In this document: positions 1 to 7,327 of the stretch, in pieces | Position numbering within the stretch: position 1 is the first letter of the stretch | How the letters are laid out: each line of letters opens with the position of its first letter | Origin: Mesorhizobium sp. M8A.F.Ca.ET.218.01.1.1 | GTDB taxonomy: Bacteria > Pseudomonadota > Alphaproteobacteria > Rhizobiales > Rhizobiaceae | Direction of reading: 5' to 3' | DNA: 64,000 nucleotides | NCBI RefSeq assembly: GCF_004791165.1 | Contig: NZ_SRUZ01000008.1 | Location: 187,397-251,396, forward strand | Notes under the pieces: model-generated | The model's database searches: none | The model's input: only the letters and a program-made list of their open reading frames with translations | Told to the model about the DNA's origin: nothing | Translations under genes and position numbers: made by a program

Positions 1-18
1 AAACAAAGGGGAACTGAT

Positions 19-969
19 ATGAACAGGATAACCGTATTTGCCGCGACATTGACGCTTGCCGCGGGCTTATCCGCTCCGGTGATGGCCGCCACGTCACTCA
101 CCATCGGCATTAGCGGCTGGACCGGCTTCGCGCCGCTGACACTCGCCAAGCAGGCAGGGCTGTTCGAGAAACATGGACTCGACGTGACCTTGAAGAAGGT
201 GCCGCAGGCCAGCCGGCCGCTTGCCATCGCCAGCGGCGACCTGCAATGCGCCGCCACCACGGTCGAGACCTGGCTGGTCTGGAACGCCAGCGGGGTGACC
301 ACCAAGCAGATTTTCCAGCTCGACAAATCCTATGGTGCCGACGGCATCGTGGTGCGCAACGACATCAAGACCGTCGCCGATCTCAAGGGCAAGAACGTAG
401 CGTCCTCCGCGCCGGGAACGTCGCCCTATTTCATGCTGGCCTGGGTGCTGAACAAGAACGGCATGTCGACCAAGGACGTGACGGTCGTCAATCTCGAGCC
501 TGACGCGGCGGCACAAGCCTTCCTCGCCGGCCAGAATGACGCGGCTGTTACCTATGAGCCTTTCATCTCGGCCGTGCGCGACAAGGCCGACCAGGGCCAT
601 ATCCTGGCGACCACGCTCGACTATCCGATGGTTCTCGATACGGTCGGCTGCACGCCCGAATTCCTCAAGGCCAATCCCGACGCCGCCAAGGCGCTTGCCG
701 ACAGCTATTTCGATGCGCTCGACCTGATCAAGAAAGATCCGCAGAAATCCTACGAGATCATGGGCGCCGACGTGAAACAGTCGGCCAAGGAATTCGAGGA
801 TTCGGCGAAGTACCTGAAATGGGCCGACAAGGCCGACAACAAGCAGTTCTTCACCAAGGAATTCCAGGACTTTTCCAAGACCGCCGGCGACCTGCTGCTG
901 CAGATGGGGCTGATCAAGGAGGCGCCCGACGTCGCCACGCTGGCCGACACCAGCGCCGTGGCGAATTGA
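19..969 (+). CDS. NitT/TauT-family ABC transporter substrate-binding protein
   Basis: Periplasmic binding protein of 316 aa that would capture a small organic solute for the permease and ATPase immediately downstream. Residues 1-23 form a signal peptide (basic start, hydrophobic core, cleavage near VMA-A). The mature part has the NMT1/SsuA/TauA layout, including the early LTIGISGWTGFAPL strand and a middle APGTSPYF segment. A purine-rich RBS (AAAGGGGAA) precedes the ATG. The ligand is not readable from sequence. This family takes up taurine, nitrate, alkanesulfonates, pyrimidine precursors or quaternary amines. The adjacent GlxA-type regulator and nearby methyltransferase operon make a methylated amine possible, which is inference only. 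Confidence 0.88.
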   Translation: MNRITVFAATLTLAAGLSAPVMAATSLTIGISGWTGFAPLTLAKQAGLFEKHGLDVTLKKVPQASRPLAIASGDLQCAATTVETWLVWNASGVTTKQIFQLDKSYGADGIVVRNDIKTVADLKGKNVASSAPGTSPYFMLAWVLNKNGMSTKDVTVVNLEPDAAAQAFLAGQNDAAVTYEPFISAVRDKADQGHILATTLDYPMVLDTVGCTPEFLKANPDAAKALADSYFDALDLIKKDPQKSYEIMGADVKQSAKEFEDSAKYLKWADKADNKQFFTKEFQDFSKTAGDLLLQMGLIKEAPDVATLADTSAVAN

Positions 970-1037
970 CGGCTCAACCCCTGGATACCGTGCGGTGGCG
1001 CAGAGCGCCGCCGCCTTCCTGCTGACAAAGGACGAAG

Positions 1038-1811
1038 ATGCGCCCCTTGCATCCTGTCTCGCCGGGCCTGCGAACAGTGCTCGGCATTTCCTTCTTCGTG
1101 CTGTTCGTGGTTTTCTGGGCCTGGATCACGCTTGGTGGCAACGTCAACCGCATCTTCCTCGCCGATCCGCTGTCGATGCTGCGGGATGGCTGGCGGCTGC
1201 TGGTCGAGGATCGTTTCTGGCTCGACATACTGATCACCATCTGGCGGGTCTTCGGCGGCTTTGTGCTGGCCTCGGTCGTCGCCGTGCCGCTCGGCATCGC
1301 CATGGGCGCCTGGAAGCCGGTGGAAGCCTTTCTGGAGCCGTTCGTCTCCTTCGCCCGCTATCTGCCGGCTTCGGCCTTCATTCCGCTGCTCATCCTGTGG
1401 GCGGGCATTGGCGAACTGGAAAAACTGCTCGTCATCTTCGTCGGCTCGGTGTTCCAGATCATCCTGATCATTGCTGTCAAGGTCGGATCAACGCGGCGTG
1501 ACCTGGTCGAGGCGGCCTATACGCTGGGCTCGACCAACAACAGTATTGTCAAGCGGGTGATCATGCCGGCCAATGCGCCCGAAATCGCCGAGACGCTGCG
1601 GCTGGTGCTCGGCTGGGCCTGGACCTACGTCATCGTTGCCGAACTGATCGGCTCGTCGTCGGGCATCGGCTATATGATCATCAACAGCCAGTCGCGGCTG
1701 GCGACGGGGCAGATCATCTTCGGCATCATCGTCATCGGGCTGATCGGGCTGTTGTCCGACTTCGCTTTCAAGGCGTTCAACCGCTGGCTCTTTCCGTGGA
1801 GCCTGGCGTGA
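1038..1811 (+). CDS. ABC transporter permease, NitT/TauT family
   Basis: Inner-membrane permease of 257 aa with about six hydrophobic segments (first at roughly 12-32). The binding-protein-dependent transport signature lies at about 158-178 (VEAAYTLGS...IVKRVIMP), the EAA loop that contacts the ATPase. It lies 68 nt after the binding-protein gene. Its stop codon overlaps the ATPase start, so the three genes form an operon with coupled translation. Length and topology are normal for SsuC/TauC-type permeases. Confidence 0.9.
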   Translation: MRPLHPVSPGLRTVLGISFFVLFVVFWAWITLGGNVNRIFLADPLSMLRDGWRLLVEDRFWLDILITIWRVFGGFVLASVVAVPLGIAMGAWKPVEAFLEPFVSFARYLPASAFIPLLILWAGIGELEKLLVIFVGSVFQIILIIAVKVGSTRRDLVEAAYTLGSTNNSIVKRVIMPANAPEIAETLRLVLGWAWTYVIVAELIGSSSGIGYMIINSQSRLATGQIIFGIIVIGLIGLLSDFAFKAFNRWLFPWSLA

Positions 1812-2593
1812 GCAAGCTTCTCATCGAGGGTGTGTCGCGCACCTTTGCCGGCGTGCGAGGCGCAGAACCCGTCAGGGCGCTGATGCCGGTCGACCTGGCG
1901 GTCGCGGCCAATGACTTCATCACCATTCTGGGGCCGTCGGGTTGCGGAAAGTCGACGCTGTTGCGGATCGTCGCCGGTCTGGAGGCGCCAAGCGAAGGCC
2001 GCGTTCTGCTTGACGGCAAGGCGGTGACGAGACCGGGACCGGACCGCGGCATGGTCTTCCAGTCCTACACGCTGTTTCCCTGGCTCACGGTCGCCGAAAA
2101 TATCGCCTTTGGCTTGCGCGAACGCGGCATGGCCGAAGAGGAGCGGGACGGGATCGTCGCCTCCTATGTTGATCTCGTCGGCCTGAAAGGGTTCGAGAAC
2201 CATTGGCCGAAGCAGCTTTCCGGCGGCATGCAGCAGCGCACGGCGATCGCCCGGGCGCTGGCCAACGATCCGGAAATCCTGTTGCTGGACGAGCCGTTCG
2301 GGGCTCTGGACAACCAGACGCGCGGGCTGATGCAGGAATTGCTGCTCGGCATATGGGAACGGCGCAAGAAGACGGTGCTGTTCGTCACCCACGACATCGA
2401 GGAGGCGATCTTCATGGCTTCGCGCGTGATCGTGATGACGGCGCGGCCCGGCCGCATCAAGTCGGATGTCGCCATCGACCTGCCGCATCCGCGCCACTAC
2501 ACGCTGAAGACCAGTCCGGAATTCTCGGCGTTGAAGGCGCGGCTGACCGAGGACATCCGCGTCGAGGCGATGCGGACCGCGGACGCGCACTAA
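1808..2593 (+). CDS. ABC transporter ATP-binding protein, NitT/TauT family
   Basis: Cytoplasmic ATPase of 261 aa powering the importer. Walker A GPSGCGKST is at about 42-50, the Q-loop (VFQSYTLF) near 85, the signature LSGGMQQR at 137-144, Walker B LLLDEPFGALD from about 158, and the switch His in VTHD near 195. I chose GTG 1808 because GGAG lies 6 nt upstream and the start overlaps the permease stop. A GTG at 1796 would add four residues. All catalytic motifs are intact, so the transporter looks functional. Confidence 0.92.
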   Translation: MSKLLIEGVSRTFAGVRGAEPVRALMPVDLAVAANDFITILGPSGCGKSTLLRIVAGLEAPSEGRVLLDGKAVTRPGPDRGMVFQSYTLFPWLTVAENIAFGLRERGMAEEERDGIVASYVDLVGLKGFENHWPKQLSGGMQQRTAIARALANDPEILLLDEPFGALDNQTRGLMQELLLGIWERRKKTVLFVTHDIEEAIFMASRVIVMTARPGRIKSDVAIDLPHPRHYTLKTSPEFSALKARLTEDIRVEAMRTADAH

Positions 2594-2630
2594 CCGCTCA
2601 CGTTCGGTCGTTCCGCGCGTATGGTTTGGG

Positions 2631-3644
2631 TCAGGCCGCCAGCAATTGCTTGCGGTCGACGCGCTCCTGCTGCGGCGAGCGGGCATAGAGCTCACGGTAG
2701 CATTTCGAGAAATGCGAGGCCGAGACGAAGCCGCAGGCGACCGCCACCTCGACCACCGGCATCGACGACTGGATCAAGAGATGCCTTGCGCGGTCGAGGC
2801 GGATTTCGAGATAGTAGCGCGCAGGGGAGCGTCCCATCTCGGTTCGGAACAGGCGCTCTATCTGGCGGCGCGACAGGTCGACATGGTCGGCGATCTCGAT
2901 CAGCGACAGCGGCTCGGACAGATTGGCCTCCATCAGTTCGATGATGGTCAGCACTTTCGAGTTCTGCACACCAAGCCGGGCGCGCAGCGGCAGGCGCTGG
3001 CGGTCGGTCGGGCTGCGCACGCGGTCGGTCAGCACCTGCTCGCAGACGCGGTTGACGAGGTTCTCGTCGAAGTCGTCGCCGATCAGCTTCAGCATCATGT
3101 CGAGCGCGGCGGTTCCGCCGGCGCAGGTGTAGATGTTCTGGTCGATCTCGAACAGGTCGGCAAAGACATTGGCTTTCGGGAAGGCCTCGGAAAAGCCCGG
3201 CAGGTTTTCCCAATGGATGGCGCAGCGCTTGTTCGACAACAGCCCGGCGGAGGCGAGGATATGCGCACCGGTGCACAGGCCACCCACCGCGACGCCGCGA
3301 TTGTATTCCTCACGCAGCCAGGCAAAGGCCGACTTGTTCTGGTAGCGTTCGACATTGATGCCGCTGCAGACGATGGCCATGTTGGGACGATCCGGCCCCG
3401 CCATCTTCTTGCGTTCCTCTTCCAGCGAGGTGTTGACGGCGCATTCGACGCCGTTGGAGGCGCGCACCGGCTTGCCGTCGATGCTGGCAAGGCGCCAGCG
3501 ATAGGCCTCGTAACCGAGCATCCGATTGGCGGAGCGCAGCGGGTCCAGCGCGGTCGCAAAAGCGATCATGGTGAAATCGGGAACAAGGAAGAACACAAAC
3601 GACCGCTTGATCGGATGCTTGACGGCGTTCACGGGGAACCTCAT
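2631..3644 (-). CDS. GlxA/AraC-family transcriptional regulator (DJ-1/PfpI domain plus HTH)
   Basis: DNA-binding regulator of 337 aa. The N-terminal DJ-1/PfpI-like domain (about 13-190) includes GLCTGAHILASAGLL with a nucleophile-position Cys near 124. The C-terminal AraC double HTH (about 225-320) has SRRQIERLF and ACGFVSASHFSKCYRE. This architecture is shared with glycine betaine/carnitine regulators such as Pseudomonas GbdR and CdhR; the effector here is unknown. It converges on the ABC operon. The start at 3644 is chosen because the DJ-1 fold begins right after it and a strong palindrome lies about 94 nt upstream. An in-frame ATG at 3731 would almost touch that palindrome. Autoregulation and control of the C1 operon are inferred from the shared operator near 12.57 kb. 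Confidence 0.85.
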   Translation of the reverse strand: MRFPVNAVKHPIKRSFVFFLVPDFTMIAFATALDPLRSANRMLGYEAYRWRLASIDGKPVRASNGVECAVNTSLEEERKKMAGPDRPNMAIVCSGINVERYQNKSAFAWLREEYNRGVAVGGLCTGAHILASAGLLSNKRCAIHWENLPGFSEAFPKANVFADLFEIDQNIYTCAGGTAALDMMLKLIGDDFDENLVNRVCEQVLTDRVRSPTDRQRLPLRARLGVQNSKVLTIIELMEANLSEPLSLIEIADHVDLSRRQIERLFRTEMGRSPARYYLEIRLDRARHLLIQSSMPVVEVAVACGFVSASHFSKCYRELYARSPQQERVDRKQLLAA

Positions 3645-3737
3645 CTGGCCATGACGCGAACAGGATGTCGCGAATAGCATAGCGTCATCAGGAAAAACCA
3701 TTCCTGTCAATCGGCTAGGTGGCTTTGGCAAGATTAA

Positions 3738-3759
3738 ATTTGCGACATGGGTCGCAAAT
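3738..3759. promoter_or_regulatory. Perfect palindrome ATTTGCGAC-N4-GTCGCAAAT
   Basis: Nine-bp arms with a 4-bp spacer lie upstream of the GlxA-type regulator. The core TTTGCGAC-N4-GTCGC recurs at 12569-12588 before the MetV/MetF operon. The symmetry fits an operator for a dimeric regulator; the assignment to the adjacent GlxA protein is inference. Confidence 0.6.
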
Positions 3760-3973
3760 GGGCAATCGCCGCGCGGTGCTGCTCAAACCAGGCCACCGTC
3801 AGGTTGTGAAAAGACGATGGAAGCGCAACAAAATAAACGCCGCCTCGGCGGACCGAAGCGGCGGCAGTCAACTCTGAAGCCGTGGCAGGGGAGCGCGGCT
3901 CTGGAGGTATTTTGTGTTTCTATGCAGTCCCGAACGGAAAACCGTTACACGATTTTCCTGGAACTAGTCTTAT

Positions 3974-4108
3974 TCAGGCGACGAAGCCGAGGCGCGCCGC
4001 AGCCATGGCGCCGGTCTGGCCAGGCATGGTCTTGGCGAGGCGCTGACGCTCGAGCGCCGTGGTCAGGTTCATTTCGCGGCGGGCGAAGAGGCGGGCAAAA
4101 AGCTTCAT
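3974..4108 (-). CDS. Small basic protein, 44 aa, function unknown
   Basis: Short gene reading MKLFARLFARREMNLTTALE and ending LGFVA. The RBS TTGGAG sits 6 nt before ATG 4108, with another ATG six nt upstream that is too close to the RBS. It has an amphipathic basic N terminus and no membrane segment. The RBS-ATG-six-nt-ATG layout resembles that of the DUF1127 gene at 7149. About 330 nt without a recognised gene separate it from the GlxA gene; apart from the palindrome at 3738-3759 I see nothing there. Reality is supported by RBS and coding frame only; no family recognised. Confidence 0.5.
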   Translation of the reverse strand: MKLFARLFARREMNLTTALERQRLAKTMPGQTGAMAAARLGFVA

Positions 4109-4114
4109 GATCAT

Positions 4115-4405
4115 CTCCAATCGGTTGCTCAGACGGGTCGCCTTCGCTTGATGGAGTGGGGCAGCTCGTTTGCTGACGGTGATATAGGCTTGTGTGAGCG
4201 GAAACTAAATCGCAAAAGCGAAGCGCTTGATATGAAAAGCGACACCAAATGCGACAAATTTGGGCAGAGTGAAGCTGTCGTGCCCAATATTTACGAATAT
4301 TTACAGACGGTTAGCTTCAAAAACGAGCTGCTATGCGGCTTGCTCATATGCGCCATGCAGCGGCGGCATGGCTCCTGAATTCGTTTGAATACAAATAAAA
4401 TAGAG
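4115..4405. other. Intergenic region with repeated GCGAC half-sites
   Basis: No convincing gene. Between about 4210 and 4262 there are several TCGCAAAA, AAAAGCGAC and GCGACAAAT elements, including two GCGAC copies 12 nt apart. They resemble half-sites of the palindrome at 3738-3759 and lie upstream of the minus-strand 44-aa gene. Confidence 0.35.
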
Positions 4406-4438
4406 AAGGCCTGCCGGGCGGTTTGCGCGGCAGGCCTT
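4406..4438 (-). terminator. Rho-independent terminator after DUF1127 gene
   Basis: Perfect 10-bp arms (AAGGCCTGCC / GGCAGGCCTT, 4406-4415 and 4429-4438). On the minus strand they are followed by a T-rich stretch. Located 20 nt beyond the stop of the 61-aa DUF1127 gene. Confidence 0.8.
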
Positions 4439-4458
4439 CAGCACGGGGTACACACGAT

Positions 4459-4644
4459 CTACTTTGCTCCAGCCCAGGATCCAACGCCATTGCGAATGCC
4501 GGTCTTGGCGTCGGAAGCTTCCGGCCAGCCGATATCTTTCTGCAACTCGATCGGCAGGGAACGGATGGCGCGTTCGGTCTGGTAGCGGGCGCGGGCCGCG
4601 TTGAATTCGGTCGCGATGCGGCCGAGGGACGACAGGATAGACAT
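4459..4644 (-). CDS. DUF1127 (YjiS-like) small protein
   Basis: Protein of 61 aa with the DUF1127 core: an amphipathic helix, then RAIRSLPIELQKDIGWPEA. The family is abundant in Hyphomicrobiales. Some members act as post-transcriptional or stress-related regulators of phosphate and carbon metabolism or RNA turnover; the role of this one is unknown. RBS GGAGAT precedes the ATG and a strong terminator follows, so it is monocistronic. A paralogue of equal length lies at 6964-7149. Confidence 0.85.
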   Translation of the reverse strand: MSILSSLGRIATEFNAARARYQTERAIRSLPIELQKDIGWPEASDAKTGIRNGVGSWAGAK

Positions 4645-4863
4645 TTCGATCTCCTTTGCAGCGGCGCGGGAGGCGCCGGCAATGCGTTACGTCAGGTCTG
4701 TTTCAGCTTCATTTCATGCCGAATGCAGGTCTGCGTCGTGGTCGTTTGGTGACCGCTTTTGGCAGCATGCTGCTTCGATGGAGTTGACTATGCTCCTGAT
4801 CTGATGTTCAATCAAACGAAATGGAATGATGCTTTGTATCAGAAAAATTGAAGGCTGATCGAC

Positions 4864-5763
4864 ATGAACGCGCCGCTCAATCATCCGCTGCCGCTGCTCG
4901 ACCTCGACGTTTTGCGCACTTTCGTGGCGATTGCCGAGACCGGCAGTTTCACCACTGCGGCCAATGCGGTGTTCCGCACGCCGTCGGCCGTCTCCATGCA
5001 GATCAAGAAGCTGGAGGATATTCTCGGCCGCTCGGTGTTCGCGCGCGATGCGCGTTCGGTAACGCTGACCACGGACGGCGAAATGCTGCTCGGTTATGCC
5101 CGCCGGCTTTTGTCGATCAACCGCGAGGTGGTGTCGAAGTTCATCATCCCCGATATTGTCGGCGTTGTGCGGCTGGGCTCCCCCGATGACTATGGCGAGC
5201 GCGTGCTGCCGCATGTGCTGAAACGTTTCGCGCAGTCGCATCCCTCGATCGCCGTCGACGTCACCATCGACCAGAGCAGCAATCTGCGCCGCCGCATGGA
5301 CGACCGGGCGCTCGACATCACGCTGTTGACGAACTCGTACAAGACCAGCGCGCTCGGCGCCGAGGTGCTTTTGACCGAGCCGATCGTGTGGGCCGGCGCC
5401 AAGGGTGGCTGCGCGCATCTGCGCGAACCTTTGCCGGTTTCGCTTTGGGAAGAAGGCTGCGCCTGGCGGGCCGGTGCGCTCGAGGCATTGGGCCGCGAGG
5501 GCCGCAATTACCGCGTCGCTTACATGAGCGCCCATACGGCCGGCCAGCGCGCCGCCATCATGGCCGACCTCGCGGTCGCGCCGCTGCCGCGTTCGTTCCT
5601 CGGCAATGACATGGTCGAACTCTGCCCGAAGGACGGCATGCCCGATATCGGCACTTACAATCTTGCCATGGTGGTGGCGCCGGACGCCAGCGCGCCGGTC
5701 AAGGCCGTCGCCGACCACATCCGCGCGACCTTCGAAGTGTTCCGGGAAACCGGCAAGTTCTGA
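4864..5763 (+). CDS. LysR-family transcriptional regulator
   Basis: Regulator of 299 aa with the N-terminal winged HTH (about 15-75; FVAIAETGSFTTAANAVFRT, then SAVSMQIKKLE) and a C-terminal type 2 periplasmic-binding-like effector domain (about 100-290). Upstream lies 219 nt of noncoding DNA; downstream it converges tail-to-tail with the broken esterase, 0 nt apart. The target is unknown. LysR proteins often control a divergent neighbour, here possibly the DUF1127 gene, which is inference. Confidence 0.88.
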   Translation: MNAPLNHPLPLLDLDVLRTFVAIAETGSFTTAANAVFRTPSAVSMQIKKLEDILGRSVFARDARSVTLTTDGEMLLGYARRLLSINREVVSKFIIPDIVGVVRLGSPDDYGERVLPHVLKRFAQSHPSIAVDVTIDQSSNLRRRMDDRALDITLLTNSYKTSALGAEVLLTEPIVWAGAKGGCAHLREPLPVSLWEEGCAWRAGALEALGREGRNYRVAYMSAHTAGQRAAIMADLAVAPLPRSFLGNDMVELCPKDGMPDIGTYNLAMVVAPDASAPVKAVADHIRATFEVFRETGKF

Positions 5764-6731
5764 TTATCCGGGATACCCGGACTGGAGGTGCTGCTCTGCG
5801 GCCTCCGCGGAGGGCGCCTTGAACCTTGCCGCCGTGCCTTGAACGATCGGCGAAGAGCTCTCGCGCAGGAAAGCAACGATGTGTTGGCGCGCGCGCCGCG
5901 CTTCGGGCATGTCAATCAGCGGCCAAACGTGGAACATGCCTTCCTCGTAGACCAGCTCCACCTCGACACCGGCGGCGCGGGCTTTTTGTGCGAAGATCAG
6001 ATTGTCGGGTGTGAGAAGATCGCGGGAGCCCGTCAGGAGCAATGTCTTCGGCAACACCGACAGATCGCCATAGACCGGGCTGATGCGCCAGTCTGCCGGA
6101 TCCATGCCGGCACTATAGAGCCGGATTGCCTCCCGCCCACCGGCAATGCCCAACCATGGGTCGTTTCGCTCCGCCTCGAACACTTCGGGGTTTGCGAGCG
6201 AGACGTCGAGCCCGGGTGAAATCAGCACATGGGCAGGCCCTCTTCCGCCGCCATCATGGTCAGTACCACCGCCATGTTGCCACCCGCGGAATCGCCCATG
6301 AAGATGATCTCTTCCGCCTCCGTCTCCTCGATCATCTGGCGATAGACATTGCCGACCATGCCGAACATGGCGTGGAAATCGTGTTCCGGTGCGATGGGAT
6401 AGATCGGCACGGTGATGCCGTAGCCCAGCCGGTCGGCCATGTCGGCGATCAGATACCAGTGATAGGGCGTGATCTCAAAGACATAGGCGCCGCCGTGCAG
6501 GTAGAGAATTCGCTTGTGCTCTCCGGCCCGGGGGGCGATTTCGTAGACCGGGAAACCGTCCACGCTGCGCGTCTGGATGTCGTAACGCTGCTGCAGCGCG
6601 GCCGGTGGATGGTGATCCTCGGTTTTGCGCGCGGCCGCGATCCAGCGCCGCAAGTTTTCCGGGCTGGAAAAGGCCTGCTTGCGGCTGTGCCTGAGCACGA
6701 AGGATACGACGTGGCTTTTCAAACTTGGCAT
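5764..6731 (-). pseudogene. Alpha/beta hydrolase (HSL-type esterase) split by a frameshift
   Basis: Two overlapping frames together encode one esterase of the hormone-sensitive-lipase family. The upstream part (6222-6731) has the oxyanion motif HGGAY and the nucleophile motif GDSAGG. It stops just after EEGLPM. The downstream part (5764-about 6228) resumes with LISPGLDVSLANPEVF and carries the acid (TGSRDLLTPDN) and His (EGMFHVWPL) regions. Neither half is a full catalytic unit. One extra base, or two fewer, near 6222-6230 would restore a single reading frame. Either a recent frameshift or a sequencing error explains this. ATG 6731 is the likeliest start, though its RBS is weak. Confidence 0.72.
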
Positions 6732-6963
6732 GCGGAGACACGAACTTCGGCGGCAGCCGACTAAGAGATTTCCCCCTCCAAGCGAAGATCGTACCTTGGC
6801 CGAAAATGTCAAGATTTACGCTGTGCCCACACGCTGGTGTGATCCGCGCGCTGTCGTCGGCGCCGCGGCAAAAGCGCCGCGCGCAATCGGTTGCTGGTGG
6901 CCACCGGGGATGTGCGAGATCCCCGGCGGATGCCGAGCAATTTGCATTTGTCGGCGAACGTCA

Positions 6964-7149
6964 TCAGCGCGTCGTACCCAGAAGCAGCGAGGCGAGCGTC
7001 ACCTGCGGATCGTTCGGCGGCGATGCCGGCCAGCCGATGTCCTTCTGGACATGCGCCGGCAAGCTGTTCAGCGCGCGGATCGCCTTGTTCCTGGCATGGG
7101 CTTGCCTGATGGTCACACCGAAGCGGCCGAGATTTTCGAACATCGACAT
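6964..7149 (-). CDS. DUF1127 (YjiS-like) small protein, second copy
   Basis: Protein of 61 aa with the same core as the copy at 4459-4644 (KAIRALNSLPAHVQKDIGWP). Start ATG 7149 has AGGGAG six nt upstream; an ATG at 7155 lies too close to that RBS. About 230 nt without a recognised gene follow on the minus-strand 3' side, including a small GC-rich hairpin with CCGGGGAT/ATCCCCGG arms near 6903-6926 that lacks a T-run. A short AT-rich motif (GNATACAAATNAAAT) near 7296 also occurs near 4388, close to the first copy. Confidence 0.8.
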   Translation of the reverse strand: MSMFENLGRFGVTIRQAHARNKAIRALNSLPAHVQKDIGWPASPPNDPQVTLASLLLGTTR

Positions 7150-7327
7150 TTTCATCTCCCTTGAAGAACGGCCGTGGCCAAGGACTATCCTCGGCCGCCG
7201 TTCGATGCGGGGTAAATGCGCCTGCCATGTATCGGATGGATTTCGCGGAAGCAGCGTTTCGGTTTCCGGATCGGTTCGATCCGGAAACATTTGCATACAA
7301 ATGAAATCGAGGGAGAGGCCGGCGGGT

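Noticed and set aside
6222..6230. Programmed ribosomal frameshift in the esterase
   Set aside because: No slippery heptamer or downstream structure is evident; a mutation or sequencing error is simpler.
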